Source: an uncultured Halomonas sp.
GTDB lineage: Bacteria > Pseudomonadota > Gammaproteobacteria > Pseudomonadales > Halomonadaceae
Assembly (NCBI RefSeq): GCF_947501415.1
Contig: NZ_CANMVL010000004.1
Coordinates: forward strand, 62,001-126,000
Direction: 5' to 3'
Length of the DNA stretch: 64,000 nt
The translations under genes and the position numbers were made by a program. Numbering within the stretch: the stretch's first letter is position 1; every line of letters starts with the position of its first letter. Shown here piece by piece: positions 8,690-16,358 of the stretch. Below the pieces are notes generated by a model that made no database searches, had not been told where the DNA came from, and saw only the letters and a list, made by a program, of their open reading frames with translations.

Positions 8690-9214
8690 TCAGGTGGCTA
8701 CTCCTTGAATGACCGTGATGGTGCAGACATAGGTGTTGCTCTCCGCCCCGATGCACCAGTTGATATCGTTGTTGTTGAATGGCCGGTAGATCGGCTGCTC
8801 GCTGTCGTTACGGTTACAGGCACACTTGCCGCACGGCTGGTTTCCACAGCAGTCGTTGTAGGAAATGATGTAGTCGCGACCGTCCGCCGGGTTGCGACAG
8901 GTGCCCACCCAGGCCACCCGGGAAATATCGGTGCCCGGGGGGCAGGAGGTCTTGCTGCCACCGCAGCAGCTGCACAGGTAGCCGTCGATGGAGCAGTAAC
9001 GCCAGTAGTCGCACGACGTGGGATCGCCCGGGTCGCCGGGTTCGCCCTTCTCGGCCGCATGGGCGTTGCCGGCGCTGCGGTCGATGGGCAGGATCAGCGG
9101 CAGGGCGCTACCGGCTACCATCCAGGAGCCCAGCTTGAACAGGGTGTTGCGGCGGGAGGTGGAGTGGGCCACACGGCGTGAAGTACGTTCGAAGAAACGG
9201 TCGAGTAGGCTCAT
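8690..9214 (-). CDS. aauA: TTQ-dependent amine dehydrogenase light (small) subunit
   Basis: A 174-aa precursor of the catalytic subunit of a methylamine/aromatic-amine dehydrogenase, which oxidises primary amines in the periplasm to aldehyde and ammonia. A twin-arginine signal (SRRNTLFKL, about residues 19-27) is followed by the Cys-rich mature domain. W102 (AWVGTC) and W153 (INWCIGAE) align with the two Trp residues that form tryptophan tryptophylquinone, and D121 (SYNDCC) with the active-site base. The doublet LCSCCGG and CGNQPCGKCAC look more like the aromatic-amine enzyme than methylamine dehydrogenase, so aauA is preferred to mauA. GGAGGACC stands before the ATG at 9214. Order B-E-D-A matches aau/mau operons. 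Confidence 0.92.
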   Translation of the reverse strand: MSLLDRFFERTSRRVAHSTSRRNTLFKLGSWMVAGSALPLILPIDRSAGNAHAAEKGEPGDPGDPTSCDYWRYCSIDGYLCSCCGGSKTSCPPGTDISRVAWVGTCRNPADGRDYIISYNDCCGNQPCGKCACNRNDSEQPIYRPFNNNDINWCIGAESNTYVCTITVIQGVAT

Positions 9215-9230
9215 GTGAGCGGTCCTCCAG

Positions 9231-9290
9231 TTGTTGTTGTGCTTGTTGTTGTGTTCATTGCTGTGTGCGTTGTTGAGCTTGTTATTGCGT
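9231..9290. repeat. Degenerate 12-bp tandem repeat (5 copies) between aauD and aauA
   Basis: Five 12-base units (9231-9242, 9243-9254, 9255-9266, 9267-9278, 9279-9290) of the type TTGTTGTTGTGC on the plus strand. In the aau mRNA this is a CA-rich, G-poor leader that overlaps the last codons of aauD and ends just before the aauA ribosome-binding site. Confidence 0.75.
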
Positions 9291-9881
9291 CGCCGCGGTC
9301 TGCTGGCGCATGTATTCCTGCAGCGTACCGACGCCCATCGCCTGGGCCTCGAACAGGCTCTCCAGATGCTCGCGGTTGTTGACGAGTCCCTTGGCCTTGA
9401 GCACGCCCTCGGCATCGATCAGTACGGCATAGGGCAGCTTGCCGATCTGATAGGTCATGCCGATCTCCGGCCCGATGACATAGCGGGCATCCTCGAGGTG
9501 ATGCTGCTTGATCAGCTCCATCTGCTGTTCATGATCACCGTCACTGACGTAGATCACCTCGAGCTCCTGGCGATAGCTCTTGCCCAGCGAGCGCAGCGTC
9601 GGCAGCAGCGACTTGCACACAGGGCAGGTGGGTGACAGGAAGAACAGCAGCTGGCCGCGCTCCCCCTTGTAGCCGACGTTGACCGGCCTGCCGTGCCGGT
9701 CGGCGGAGGTCACCTGTGGGGCGGGGTTGTTCACCTCGACACCCTTGTCCAGGATCAGGGCGCCGGCGGGGGCGATGCGGGCGTGAAGCACGCCGATTTG
9801 TCGTACCAGTGCCACCACCACCAGGGCCAGGGCGATGAGGCCGATCCAGAGCAGGATGTGCGAGATCATGTTGGCATCCAT
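9282..9881 (-). CDS. aauD: MauD-like thiol-disulfide protein for amine dehydrogenase light-subunit maturation
   Basis: A 199-aa membrane-anchored, thioredoxin-like protein. It has an N-terminal transmembrane helix (about residues 5-26) and a periplasmic thioredoxin domain with active site C86-PVC89 (SPTCPVCKSL) and a cis-Pro region (GKLPYAVLID). MauD/AauD proteins help form the six disulfides of the small subunit. The ATG at 9881 follows AAGGAAAATAACGCT and lies 4 bases after the aauE stop, so the genes are tightly coupled. Length is typical for MauD (about 200 aa). Confidence 0.9.
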   Translation of the reverse strand: MDANMISHILLWIGLIALALVVVALVRQIGVLHARIAPAGALILDKGVEVNNPAPQVTSADRHGRPVNVGYKGERGQLLFFLSPTCPVCKSLLPTLRSLGKSYRQELEVIYVSDGDHEQQMELIKQHHLEDARYVIGPEIGMTYQIGKLPYAVLIDAEGVLKAKGLVNNREHLESLFEAQAMGVGTLQEYMRQQTAATQ

Positions 9882-9885
9882 AGCG

Positions 9886-10425
9886 TTATTTTCCTTGTAG
9901 TGCATTGAGACGTGGCCGATTGGCCAGGAGACCCTCAACCGAGGTGTAGATCATCAGTCCTACCAGGCTGCAGGCCAGGATCAGGAACAGATCGAAGCCG
10001 CCGAGGGGGTGCTGGTGAGCGGGCAGTGCCGCCAGCAGTGCCATCAGCACCAGCAGACCATTGCGCCACAGCAGGGCCGCGCTCAGCGGACGTTCCATCC
10101 CCGGGCCACTGCAGCCACAGTCGATGTCGCTGCGCCCACGCCACAGGTTGATGGCCATCGCGCCGGCATAGCCGCCCAGCAACAGCGCCGTGCCAAGGGC
10201 GCCCACCACACGCAGGGCAGGGATCAGCAGCAGGATGGCCAGGGCGATCTCGAGCGCCGGTACGATGCGGGCAACGACCCTCAGGCTGCCTGGAGGCAAT
10301 AGCGCATAGTCATCCAGCTGTCGCCGAAAGCGCTGCGGGGCCCGCAGCTTGTGCATCGCGGCGCTCAGCAGGATGACGGCCAGGATGGCCGAGAGCGCCA
10401 GGGTAAAAACGGGATAGAGTGTCAT
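9886..10425 (-). CDS. aauE: MauE-like membrane protein for amine dehydrogenase maturation
   Basis: A 179-aa integral membrane protein with about four or five hydrophobic helices and the conserved DIDCGCSGPG segment (two Cys, about residues 101-110), as in MauE and DoxX/MauE-type methylamine-utilisation membrane proteins. MauE works with MauD in transport and folding of the light subunit. It starts 10 bases after the aauB stop, within the B-E-D-A order. Nothing in the sequence suggests loss of function. Confidence 0.9.
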   Translation of the reverse strand: MTLYPVFTLALSAILAVILLSAAMHKLRAPQRFRRQLDDYALLPPGSLRVVARIVPALEIALAILLLIPALRVVGALGTALLLGGYAGAMAINLWRGRSDIDCGCSGPGMERPLSAALLWRNGLLVLMALLAALPAHQHPLGGFDLFLILACSLVGLMIYTSVEGLLANRPRLNALQGK

Positions 10426-10435
10426 GCCGTCCCCC

Positions 10436-11578
10436 TTAGTGGCTCAGCATCAGGATGGGGGTGCCGGCGATCTCTTCCATGGTGGCCACATGGCTATCCT
10501 GGGAGAGGTCATAGACCTCCATGTCACCCTCTACCGTGCCGCCGAGCAGCAGCGGTGATTCATCCTTGGTGACATGAATGCTCCAGACGTGATTGGGAAG
10601 CGTGATCTCGCCGACCTTCTCGCCACTCTCCAGGTCGTAGGCCCAGACGGTATCGCTGGGGTCTTCCCACTTGCGTGGCTCATGGTCAGGGTGCACCAGC
10701 GCATAGAGGCGGTTCAGGTGAGGGGAGGCGGCCAGTAGTTGCCAGCCACCGACACCCCAGTTTTCCTGCTGATGATCTTCATCGAACAGCGACCAGCGCT
10801 CTCCGGCCTGAAGCTCGCCATCGACGATATGCACTGGCTGGATCACGCCATCGGTGGTGGTGAAGTAGTAGGTGTCCCCGTTGAGAATGGCCCGTTCGTT
10901 CATCAGCTCTTCGTCGGGGTCGAAGAACCGTGTCTTGCTACGGCTGACCTCCTGCCCCTGGTCGTCGATCACCACCTTCTGCAGGGTGCCATCGCCGCAG
11001 ATGGAGGCGAAGGCGCGATCGCCCACCGGATAGTTGAGCATGCAGCCGGGGATCTCGATCTCATTGACCATCTCCTGGTTCTTCACATCGACAACGGAGA
11101 TCGAGGTCGCCGGCGTAAAGTTGTAGGCGTAGACGAAGCGGTCATCATCGCTGATGGTCAGCATATACAGCTCGGTCAGCATGTTGGCGAGCTTGGCGGG
11201 GAGTTCGACTTCCCACAGGGGATTCAGCGTTTGTGCGTCCGTGGCGGTCAGCACATCGGTGCGCTCGCCGCGGGTGCTGCGAGCGTAGAAGATATCGGCG
11301 GTATATATCGTGCTTTTATCGTGAGACAGCACCATGGGAGCCATATAGCCCGTCGATATGGTACCGAGAAGCTTCTGCTCGTTGGGATCGACGACGCGAA
11401 TGCGGGTGGACAGAGCATGCGTGAAGTTGTTGTCGACGATATAGGTGCGGTGCTGATCCGGTTCGTCGAGGGTTTCGATCGAATAGCTTTCTCTCGCCAG
11501 CTGGGCCGAGGCGGTCGATATAAGCAGGGAGCTTAGCGACACGGCTAGCCCCGTGCGATAGAGAGACTTCTTGAGCAT
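10436..11578 (-). CDS. aauB: Amine dehydrogenase heavy (large) subunit, seven-bladed propeller
   Basis: A 380-aa periplasmic structural subunit of the TTQ amine dehydrogenase heterotetramer. The ATG at 11578 is preceded by AAGGAAG and followed by a signal peptide (MLKKSLYRTGLAVSLSSLLISTASAQ). The body carries the amine dehydrogenase beta-propeller signatures: RGERTDVLTATDAQT, PATSISVVDVKNQEMVNEIEIPGC, ASICGDGTLQKV, WGVGGWQLLAASPHLNRLYALVHPD. It has features of both MauB and AauB, and the assignment to the aromatic-amine type rests on the light subunit and on the absence of mauF/G/L/M/N. First gene of the cluster; an AT-rich block at 11690-11717 probably holds its promoter. Confidence 0.9.
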   Translation of the reverse strand: MLKKSLYRTGLAVSLSSLLISTASAQLARESYSIETLDEPDQHRTYIVDNNFTHALSTRIRVVDPNEQKLLGTISTGYMAPMVLSHDKSTIYTADIFYARSTRGERTDVLTATDAQTLNPLWEVELPAKLANMLTELYMLTISDDDRFVYAYNFTPATSISVVDVKNQEMVNEIEIPGCMLNYPVGDRAFASICGDGTLQKVVIDDQGQEVSRSKTRFFDPDEELMNERAILNGDTYYFTTTDGVIQPVHIVDGELQAGERWSLFDEDHQQENWGVGGWQLLAASPHLNRLYALVHPDHEPRKWEDPSDTVWAYDLESGEKVGEITLPNHVWSIHVTKDESPLLLGGTVEGDMEVYDLSQDSHVATMEEIAGTPILMLSH

Positions 11579-11988
11579 CCTGTCTTCCTTTCTTGTTGAA
11601 TTATTAAGCGAACGACTGCCGATCAACACTCCTGCCGTATCGAGATGACGGTCGCCGGCATGACTCAATTGAAGGCATATGCTGTTCCGGCCTTTTTTTA
11701 TATTAGTTTTATTGCCTTGCAGCCTCTGGTATAGCAAAGGGCATCACTCAGCACCGTTGCAGCGGGGAATGACATTGTTGCCATGAGGCAATAATCAGCA
11801 GAAGGGCAGCAGGAGTGACGTTGCGTCATCTACCAGTGCCCCGAATCGAGGGGTTGGACCTAGGTGGCATGGTGATTTCGTGGTTTTCTACTACTGCTGT
11901 GGGCAGACCAGGGCTATCGTCGAGGGCAGGCCAGGACTATCGCGGAGGCGCCCCCCAGTGTCAGGATGAGTGCCCGGGCAAGCGTCAC
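11579..11988. other. Intergenic promoter region of aau cluster
   Basis: No supported gene. It contains the aauB ribosome site, an AT-rich stretch at about 11690-11717 that includes an ATATTA/TAATAT candidate -10, and the inverted repeat at 11774-11795 described separately. No clear -35 or sigma-54 (GG-N10-GC) element was found on the minus strand. Confidence 0.5.
11774..11795. promoter_or_regulatory. 22-bp inverted repeat upstream of aauB (possible operator)
   Basis: ATTGTTGCC, 4 spacer bases, GGCAATAAT: eight of nine positions pair. It lies about 196 bases upstream of the aauB start, a usual distance for an activator site. No regulator gene is adjacent; the nearest is the AraC-family gene at 15348. 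Confidence 0.4.
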
Positions 11989-14502
11989 TCAAGACGCCTG
12001 CTCCTCGGCCAGCAGCGCCCGGGGTGGCGTGCGCCATAGGCGCAGTGCCGGCAGCGTGGCGGCGAGCAGCGCCACCACCACGGCGGTGGCCAGGGTCAGG
12101 GCGATCTCCCCCGGGAAGAGGTGCAGCGGTAGCCGCCAGCCGAAGGCGGCCACGTTGATCACCGCTACCAGGCCCCAGGTGATGGCGATGCCCAGCGGCA
12201 CGGCTACCAAACCCACCGCCAGTGCCGCGCCGCCCAGCTGAGCGAGCTGTACCCGAAGCAGCCGGCCCCTCGGCACGCCCAGGGCCCACATCGGCGCCAG
12301 CCGTCGGCGTCGCTCGCGGGCCTGGGCGAGCAGGCTGGCCAGCAGCGCCAGGGCGGCCACCGCCAGGGTCAGGGCGTTGAGGGCGCGGGTGATGGTGAAT
12401 GTACGCTCGAAGATGCCGGTGGCGATGCGCTTGACCTCGGCCTGGTCGCGCAGGGCATCACGGTCCAGGGCGAACTCGCGGCCCAGCGCCGCGGCGAGGG
12501 CCTCGGCATCGGCGCCGTGGGTCAGCATGATACCGATGGAGTCCGGCGGGGCGGCGAAGCGCCTGCCCAGCTCGTCGCTGGTCATCAGCACCTCGCCGCG
12601 CGGGTTGCCGTAGTCGGGATAGATCGCTGCCACATGAAGGGTCTCCCGGCCGCGGGGTGAAGCCAGGTCCAGGCGATCCCCGGGGGCGAGCCCCTCGGCG
12701 ATGGCCAGCTGCTCGTTGATAAAGGCGGCCCCTTCTCGCAGCGACGCCCAGGCCGTCGTCACATCCTGGTGGGTCTCCAGCAGCGGCCAGGTCGGGGTCA
12801 GGTGGTTACCCGGGGTCAGGCCGAACAGCGAGACCGGCAGCGCCAGGGGGCGTTCCCCCGAATCGCTTTTCACCGCCAGTAGGGTGCTCTCGCCATTGCG
12901 GGTGGCCAGGCGCTCGTCCACCTCCGCGCGCTCGCCCAGCCAGGCGTGCACCGCGTCGAAGCGTTCCGCCGGTGGGTCCAGGTAGAGGTCGGCCACCAGC
13001 CGCTGATCGAGCCACTCCAGGAAGGTCAGGCGGAAGCCGCCCACCATGCTGTTGACCCCCAGGCTTGCCGAGAGCGCGATCAGCAGCGCCATCAGCGACA
13101 GCGACAGCCGCGGTAGCTGCAGTTGCAGGTCGGCAAGCGCCCACTGGGCCAGCGGGCGCCGGCGGGCCAGGCGCGCAAGCCCCGCCAGGGCCGCGGCCAG
13201 CAGCGGCGGCAGCCAGAGTGCCCCCAGCAGCAGCATGGCGGCCATCAGGGCAAATCCCGCCGCCAGCCCCTCGCCGGCGGGCTGTCGCGACAGCCAGGCC
13301 CATAGCGCCAGGCCGCTCAGTGCGACTAAACAGCCGGCCAGGGTCATGCGCCGCAGCTGGCGCTGGTAACCGGTGCGCCACGCCTGGGCACGCCCCAGAT
13401 CGAGCACCGACAGGCGGGCGGCCCGCCACAGCACCCCGGTGCCGGCCAGCAGCAGACCCCCCAGGGTGACCGCCAGGCCGCCGAGCCAGTAGTGCCAGGG
13501 TAGGCGCAGCTCCACGCCCACCCCGGCGCCGTAGAGGCTGCCCAGGGTGGCGGCCACATCGGGCAGCAGCGCCCGGGCCAGCCACACCCCGCCGGCGATG
13601 CCGGCCAGGGCACCGATGACGCCAAACAGCAGCAGCTCCAGGGCCAGGCCGGCCACCAGGGTGCGACCCGACACTCCCAGGGCGCGCAGGGTACGCAGCA
13701 TCTCCAGGCGCTGCTCCAGGGCCAGGCCCAGGGCCGCCTGGACGATAAACAGGCCGACGATCAGCGCCAGCAGGGCCAGGGCGGTGAGGTTGAGATGGAA
13801 GCTCTGGGTCAGCTGGCCCGGCGAGACCAGGCGGGTCGAACGGGTCAGGGTGAGGCCCGCCGGGGCCACCTCCAGTGCCCCCGGGGCGCTGACCAGTCGG
13901 CTCAGGATCGCGCCACTCTCGAGCAGCCTGGCCGCCGCGGCGATATCCATCACCAGCGTGTGGGGTGGCAGCGAGGGGGCCAGAAAGAGCGGCGGCAGTC
14001 GCCCCGTCTCCAGGGTCGGCGTCGCGCCCGGCGCTTCATCGAGTGCCAGGCCCAGGGTCGGCAGGGTGTCCGGCGCGATTCGCGTCTGCCAGGGTGGCGT
14101 CAGAAAGCCGGTCAGCTCACCGGTGTTGTTGGCGGTGGCGAAGGCGCTGTCGCCGGGCAGGGTCAGGGGATCGATGCCGATCAGCGTCAGTTGGGTGCCG
14201 TCGGGTGCGGTGAGCTCACCCTCCAGCAGCGGGGAGACCGGCAGGCCCTGGCGGCGCAGGGCGAGGTAGTCGTCACGGGCCAGGGGAGCGCCATCGAGTC
14301 TCTCCAGACGGTCGAGGCTGGTGGTGAACAGCGCTTCGGCCCGGGCATAGCTCTCCTTGGCCGAGGCATTGATCGCCTGCACGCCGCTCCACAGGGCGCT
14401 GGCCACCCACAGGCCCAGCAGCAGCATGGCCAGCTGGCCGGGGTGGCGGCGGTAGTGGGAGAGCAGGGTGGCGAGTAGCGTGGCAAGCGGGGTGGCTATC
14501 AC
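11989..14502 (-). CDS. FtsX-type ABC transporter permease (large, MacB/LolC-like fold)
   Basis: An 837-aa permease. It has an N-terminal transmembrane helix (about residues 20-45), a large periplasmic domain, and three or four C-terminal clusters of helices with the FtsX core (LRTLRALGVSGRTLVAGLALE near 270, and RRRLAPMWALGVPRGRLLRVQLAQLG near 750). The GTG start at 14502 follows a perfect AGGAGG and overlaps the ATPase stop by 4 bases (GTGA), so the two proteins are made together. Such duplicated-FtsX permeases with a LolD-like ATPase and an AttH-type lipocalin form a known three-gene set thought to move lipids or lipoproteins; the lipocalin partner is at 4383-5582. Confidence 0.88.
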   Translation of the reverse strand: MIATPLATLLATLLSHYRRHPGQLAMLLLGLWVASALWSGVQAINASAKESYARAEALFTTSLDRLERLDGAPLARDDYLALRRQGLPVSPLLEGELTAPDGTQLTLIGIDPLTLPGDSAFATANNTGELTGFLTPPWQTRIAPDTLPTLGLALDEAPGATPTLETGRLPPLFLAPSLPPHTLVMDIAAAARLLESGAILSRLVSAPGALEVAPAGLTLTRSTRLVSPGQLTQSFHLNLTALALLALIVGLFIVQAALGLALEQRLEMLRTLRALGVSGRTLVAGLALELLLFGVIGALAGIAGGVWLARALLPDVAATLGSLYGAGVGVELRLPWHYWLGGLAVTLGGLLLAGTGVLWRAARLSVLDLGRAQAWRTGYQRQLRRMTLAGCLVALSGLALWAWLSRQPAGEGLAAGFALMAAMLLLGALWLPPLLAAALAGLARLARRRPLAQWALADLQLQLPRLSLSLMALLIALSASLGVNSMVGGFRLTFLEWLDQRLVADLYLDPPAERFDAVHAWLGERAEVDERLATRNGESTLLAVKSDSGERPLALPVSLFGLTPGNHLTPTWPLLETHQDVTTAWASLREGAAFINEQLAIAEGLAPGDRLDLASPRGRETLHVAAIYPDYGNPRGEVLMTSDELGRRFAAPPDSIGIMLTHGADAEALAAALGREFALDRDALRDQAEVKRIATGIFERTFTITRALNALTLAVAALALLASLLAQARERRRRLAPMWALGVPRGRLLRVQLAQLGGAALAVGLVAVPLGIAITWGLVAVINVAAFGWRLPLHLFPGEIALTLATAVVVALLAATLPALRLWRTPPRALLAEEQAS

Positions 14503-15185
14503 GATGTGGCCTCCTGCGCGGCCTGTTGCGACGAGGTCAGCCGGGCGTGCGAGAGCACCAGGCGGCGATCCAGAGGGGCGGCGATTCTCGGGCTGTGGGT
14601 CACCATCAGCAGTGCACAGCCGGTGTCGCGGACCAGCTCCAGCAGCAGGGCCAGGATAGCGTCGGCGCTGCCCTCATCCAGATTGCCGGTGGGCTCGTCG
14701 GCGAGCAGCAGAGAGGGGCGTGGCGCCAGGGCGCGGCCGATGGCCAGGCGCTGCTGCTGGCCGCCGGAGAGCTGCTCGGGATAGCGCCCCTCCAGCCCGG
14801 CCAGCCCCAGTCGCTCGATCAGCGCCCTCGACCAGGCACTCTTCTCCACGCCGGCCAGGCGCGCCTGCAGGCGCAGGTTGTCGATCACGCTGAGGCTGGG
14901 CACCAGGTGGAACTGCTGGAATACCAGCCCCAGGGTCTCCCGACGCAGCCTTGCGCGCTGGGGCTCGCCGAGTATGGAGATCGCTTGGCCCCCCAGGCGC
15001 ACCTCGCCGCTATCCGGCAGGTCGAGGCCCGCGGCCAGATGCAGCAGGGTGGACTTGCCGCTGCCCGACTCGCCCATCAGCGCCAGGCTCTGGCCCGCCT
15101 CCAGCGTCAGGTCGACGCCACGCAGCACCTCGAGGGGCCCCTGAGGGGTGATATAGGCCTTGTAGACCTGGCGAAACTCGAGCAT
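14499..15185 (-). CDS. ABC transporter ATP-binding protein (LolD/MacB-type)
   Basis: A 228-aa ATPase partner of the FtsX permease. Walker A is GESGSGKST, the Q-loop region LGLVFQQFHLVPSLSVIDN is typical of the LolD/MacB group, the signature is LSGGQQQRLAIGRAL, Walker B is LLLADEPTGNLD, and the switch His is in VTHSPR. The ATG at 15185 is chosen over upstream frames because GGGAGG precedes it by 6 bases and the domain begins at once (MLEFRQVYKAY). First gene of the transporter operon, divergent from araC with 162 bases between them. Confidence 0.92.
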   Translation of the reverse strand: MLEFRQVYKAYITPQGPLEVLRGVDLTLEAGQSLALMGESGSGKSTLLHLAAGLDLPDSGEVRLGGQAISILGEPQRARLRRETLGLVFQQFHLVPSLSVIDNLRLQARLAGVEKSAWSRALIERLGLAGLEGRYPEQLSGGQQQRLAIGRALAPRPSLLLADEPTGNLDEGSADAILALLLELVRDTGCALLMVTHSPRIAAPLDRRLVLSHARLTSSQQAAQEATS

Positions 15186-15347
15186 GGCGGCCTCCCGGAC
15201 GCTGGAGTGAGCGGATGCAGTCCAGCCTGGAATGGTGGCACAGAACCCGTGCCAGCCCCAGACGACGGTGGAAGGAGTGTGACCGACGCCATGATCGGGT
15301 ATAACCGAAGCACTCATGGGCCGGATGGCAAGAGGGAGACGAAGCGC

Positions 15348-16358
15348 ATGACGGTGACGGTGTCACGGCATTTCGTTGGTGAGCTGTTCCAGGGTGTACC
15401 GGGCATGGCGGCCGAGCGAGCCAGCCTGCTGCGGCGCGCAGGCATTTCGCCGCGGCTGCTGGAGTCGTCACATGGCCGGGTGACCGTCGGGCAATTTGCC
15501 ACCCTCTATCGACTGTTGGTCAACGAGTGTGATGACGAGACCCCGGGCTTCTTCTCGCGGCCGCTGCGAGGCGGCACCCTCAAGCTGCTCTGCCTGAGTC
15601 TGCTGGAGGCGCCCACCCTCAAGGTGGCCCTGCACCGCTATCGGCTGTTCTTCCATATCCTGCTCGATGATTTTGGCTACGAGGTCAGTCATGCCGATGA
15701 CCTGGTGCGGATCGGGCTGGTGGAGCATCGCCCGCCGGCGGGCAGCCGCATCCTGGTGCATGAGCTGATGCTCAAGCTGCTGCATGGCATCGCCTCCTGG
15801 ATGATCGCCCGCAAGATTCCGCCGATCACCCTGGAGTGCGCCTACCCCCAGCCCGCGCATAGCGCCGATTACCGCTACTTCTATCCCGGCCGGCTACTCT
15901 TCGATCGCCCCCAGACCGCGATCTACTTCGATCAGGCGGTGCTCGACGAGCCGATCCGCCAGACCAAGCGTCATCTGGGTGCCTTTCTGCAGCGCGCCCC
16001 GGCGGACTGGTTCTACGTCTCCTTCGAGGAGCGACTGCTCTCCCATCGGGTGCGCGAACATCTGACTCGTCATGATGCCTATGCCGCCGGGGTGGCCGAG
16101 GTAGCCGAGGCGCTGCATATGTCGGTGCGAACCCTGTCGCGCCACCTGGCCGCGGAGGGCACGCGCTTTCAGGCGGTGAAGGACGAGTGTCGACGCGATG
16201 TCGCCGTGCAGGCCCTGACTCGCAGCGATCAGCCTCTCGCGAGTATCGCCCAGCGGCTCGGCTTCGAGGATCAGGCCTGCTTCAGCCGCGCCTTCCGTGG
16301 CTGGACCGGTGATACCCCCGCCGCCTACCGGCGGGCGGCGCTAGCTTATACCTGCTGA
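15348..16358 (+). CDS. AraC-family transcriptional regulator (Arabinose_bd-type N-domain)
   Basis: A 336-aa regulator. Residues about 20-210 resemble the N-terminal domain of OruR/ArgR-like AraC proteins (GVPGMAAERASLLRRAGISPRLLE). The C-terminal double HTH is clear: AEVAEALHMSVRTLSRHLAAEGTRFQAVKDECRRDVA, then PLASIAQRLGFEDQACFSRAFRGWTGDTPAAYRR. The start at 15348 has AGAGGGAGA about 9 bases upstream. The stop overlaps the convergent acyl-CoA ligase gene by 13 bases. Regulators of this subfamily often control lipid or amino-acid catabolic genes, so the adjacent acyl-CoA operon is the likely target; control of the aau or FtsX genes is also possible. Confidence 0.88.
   Translation: MTVTVSRHFVGELFQGVPGMAAERASLLRRAGISPRLLESSHGRVTVGQFATLYRLLVNECDDETPGFFSRPLRGGTLKLLCLSLLEAPTLKVALHRYRLFFHILLDDFGYEVSHADDLVRIGLVEHRPPAGSRILVHELMLKLLHGIASWMIARKIPPITLECAYPQPAHSADYRYFYPGRLLFDRPQTAIYFDQAVLDEPIRQTKRHLGAFLQRAPADWFYVSFEERLLSHRVREHLTRHDAYAAGVAEVAEALHMSVRTLSRHLAAEGTRFQAVKDECRRDVAVQALTRSDQPLASIAQRLGFEDQACFSRAFRGWTGDTPAAYRRAALAYTC

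Noticed and set aside
8139-8756. Longer N-terminus of the monohaem cytochrome from 8756
   Set aside because: The extension overlaps aauA, is His-rich without a signal peptide, and the double ATG at 8684 is followed by a proper signal sequence.
11579-11988. Sigma-54 promoter for aauB
   Set aside because: No GG-N10-GC element on the minus strand in the leader.
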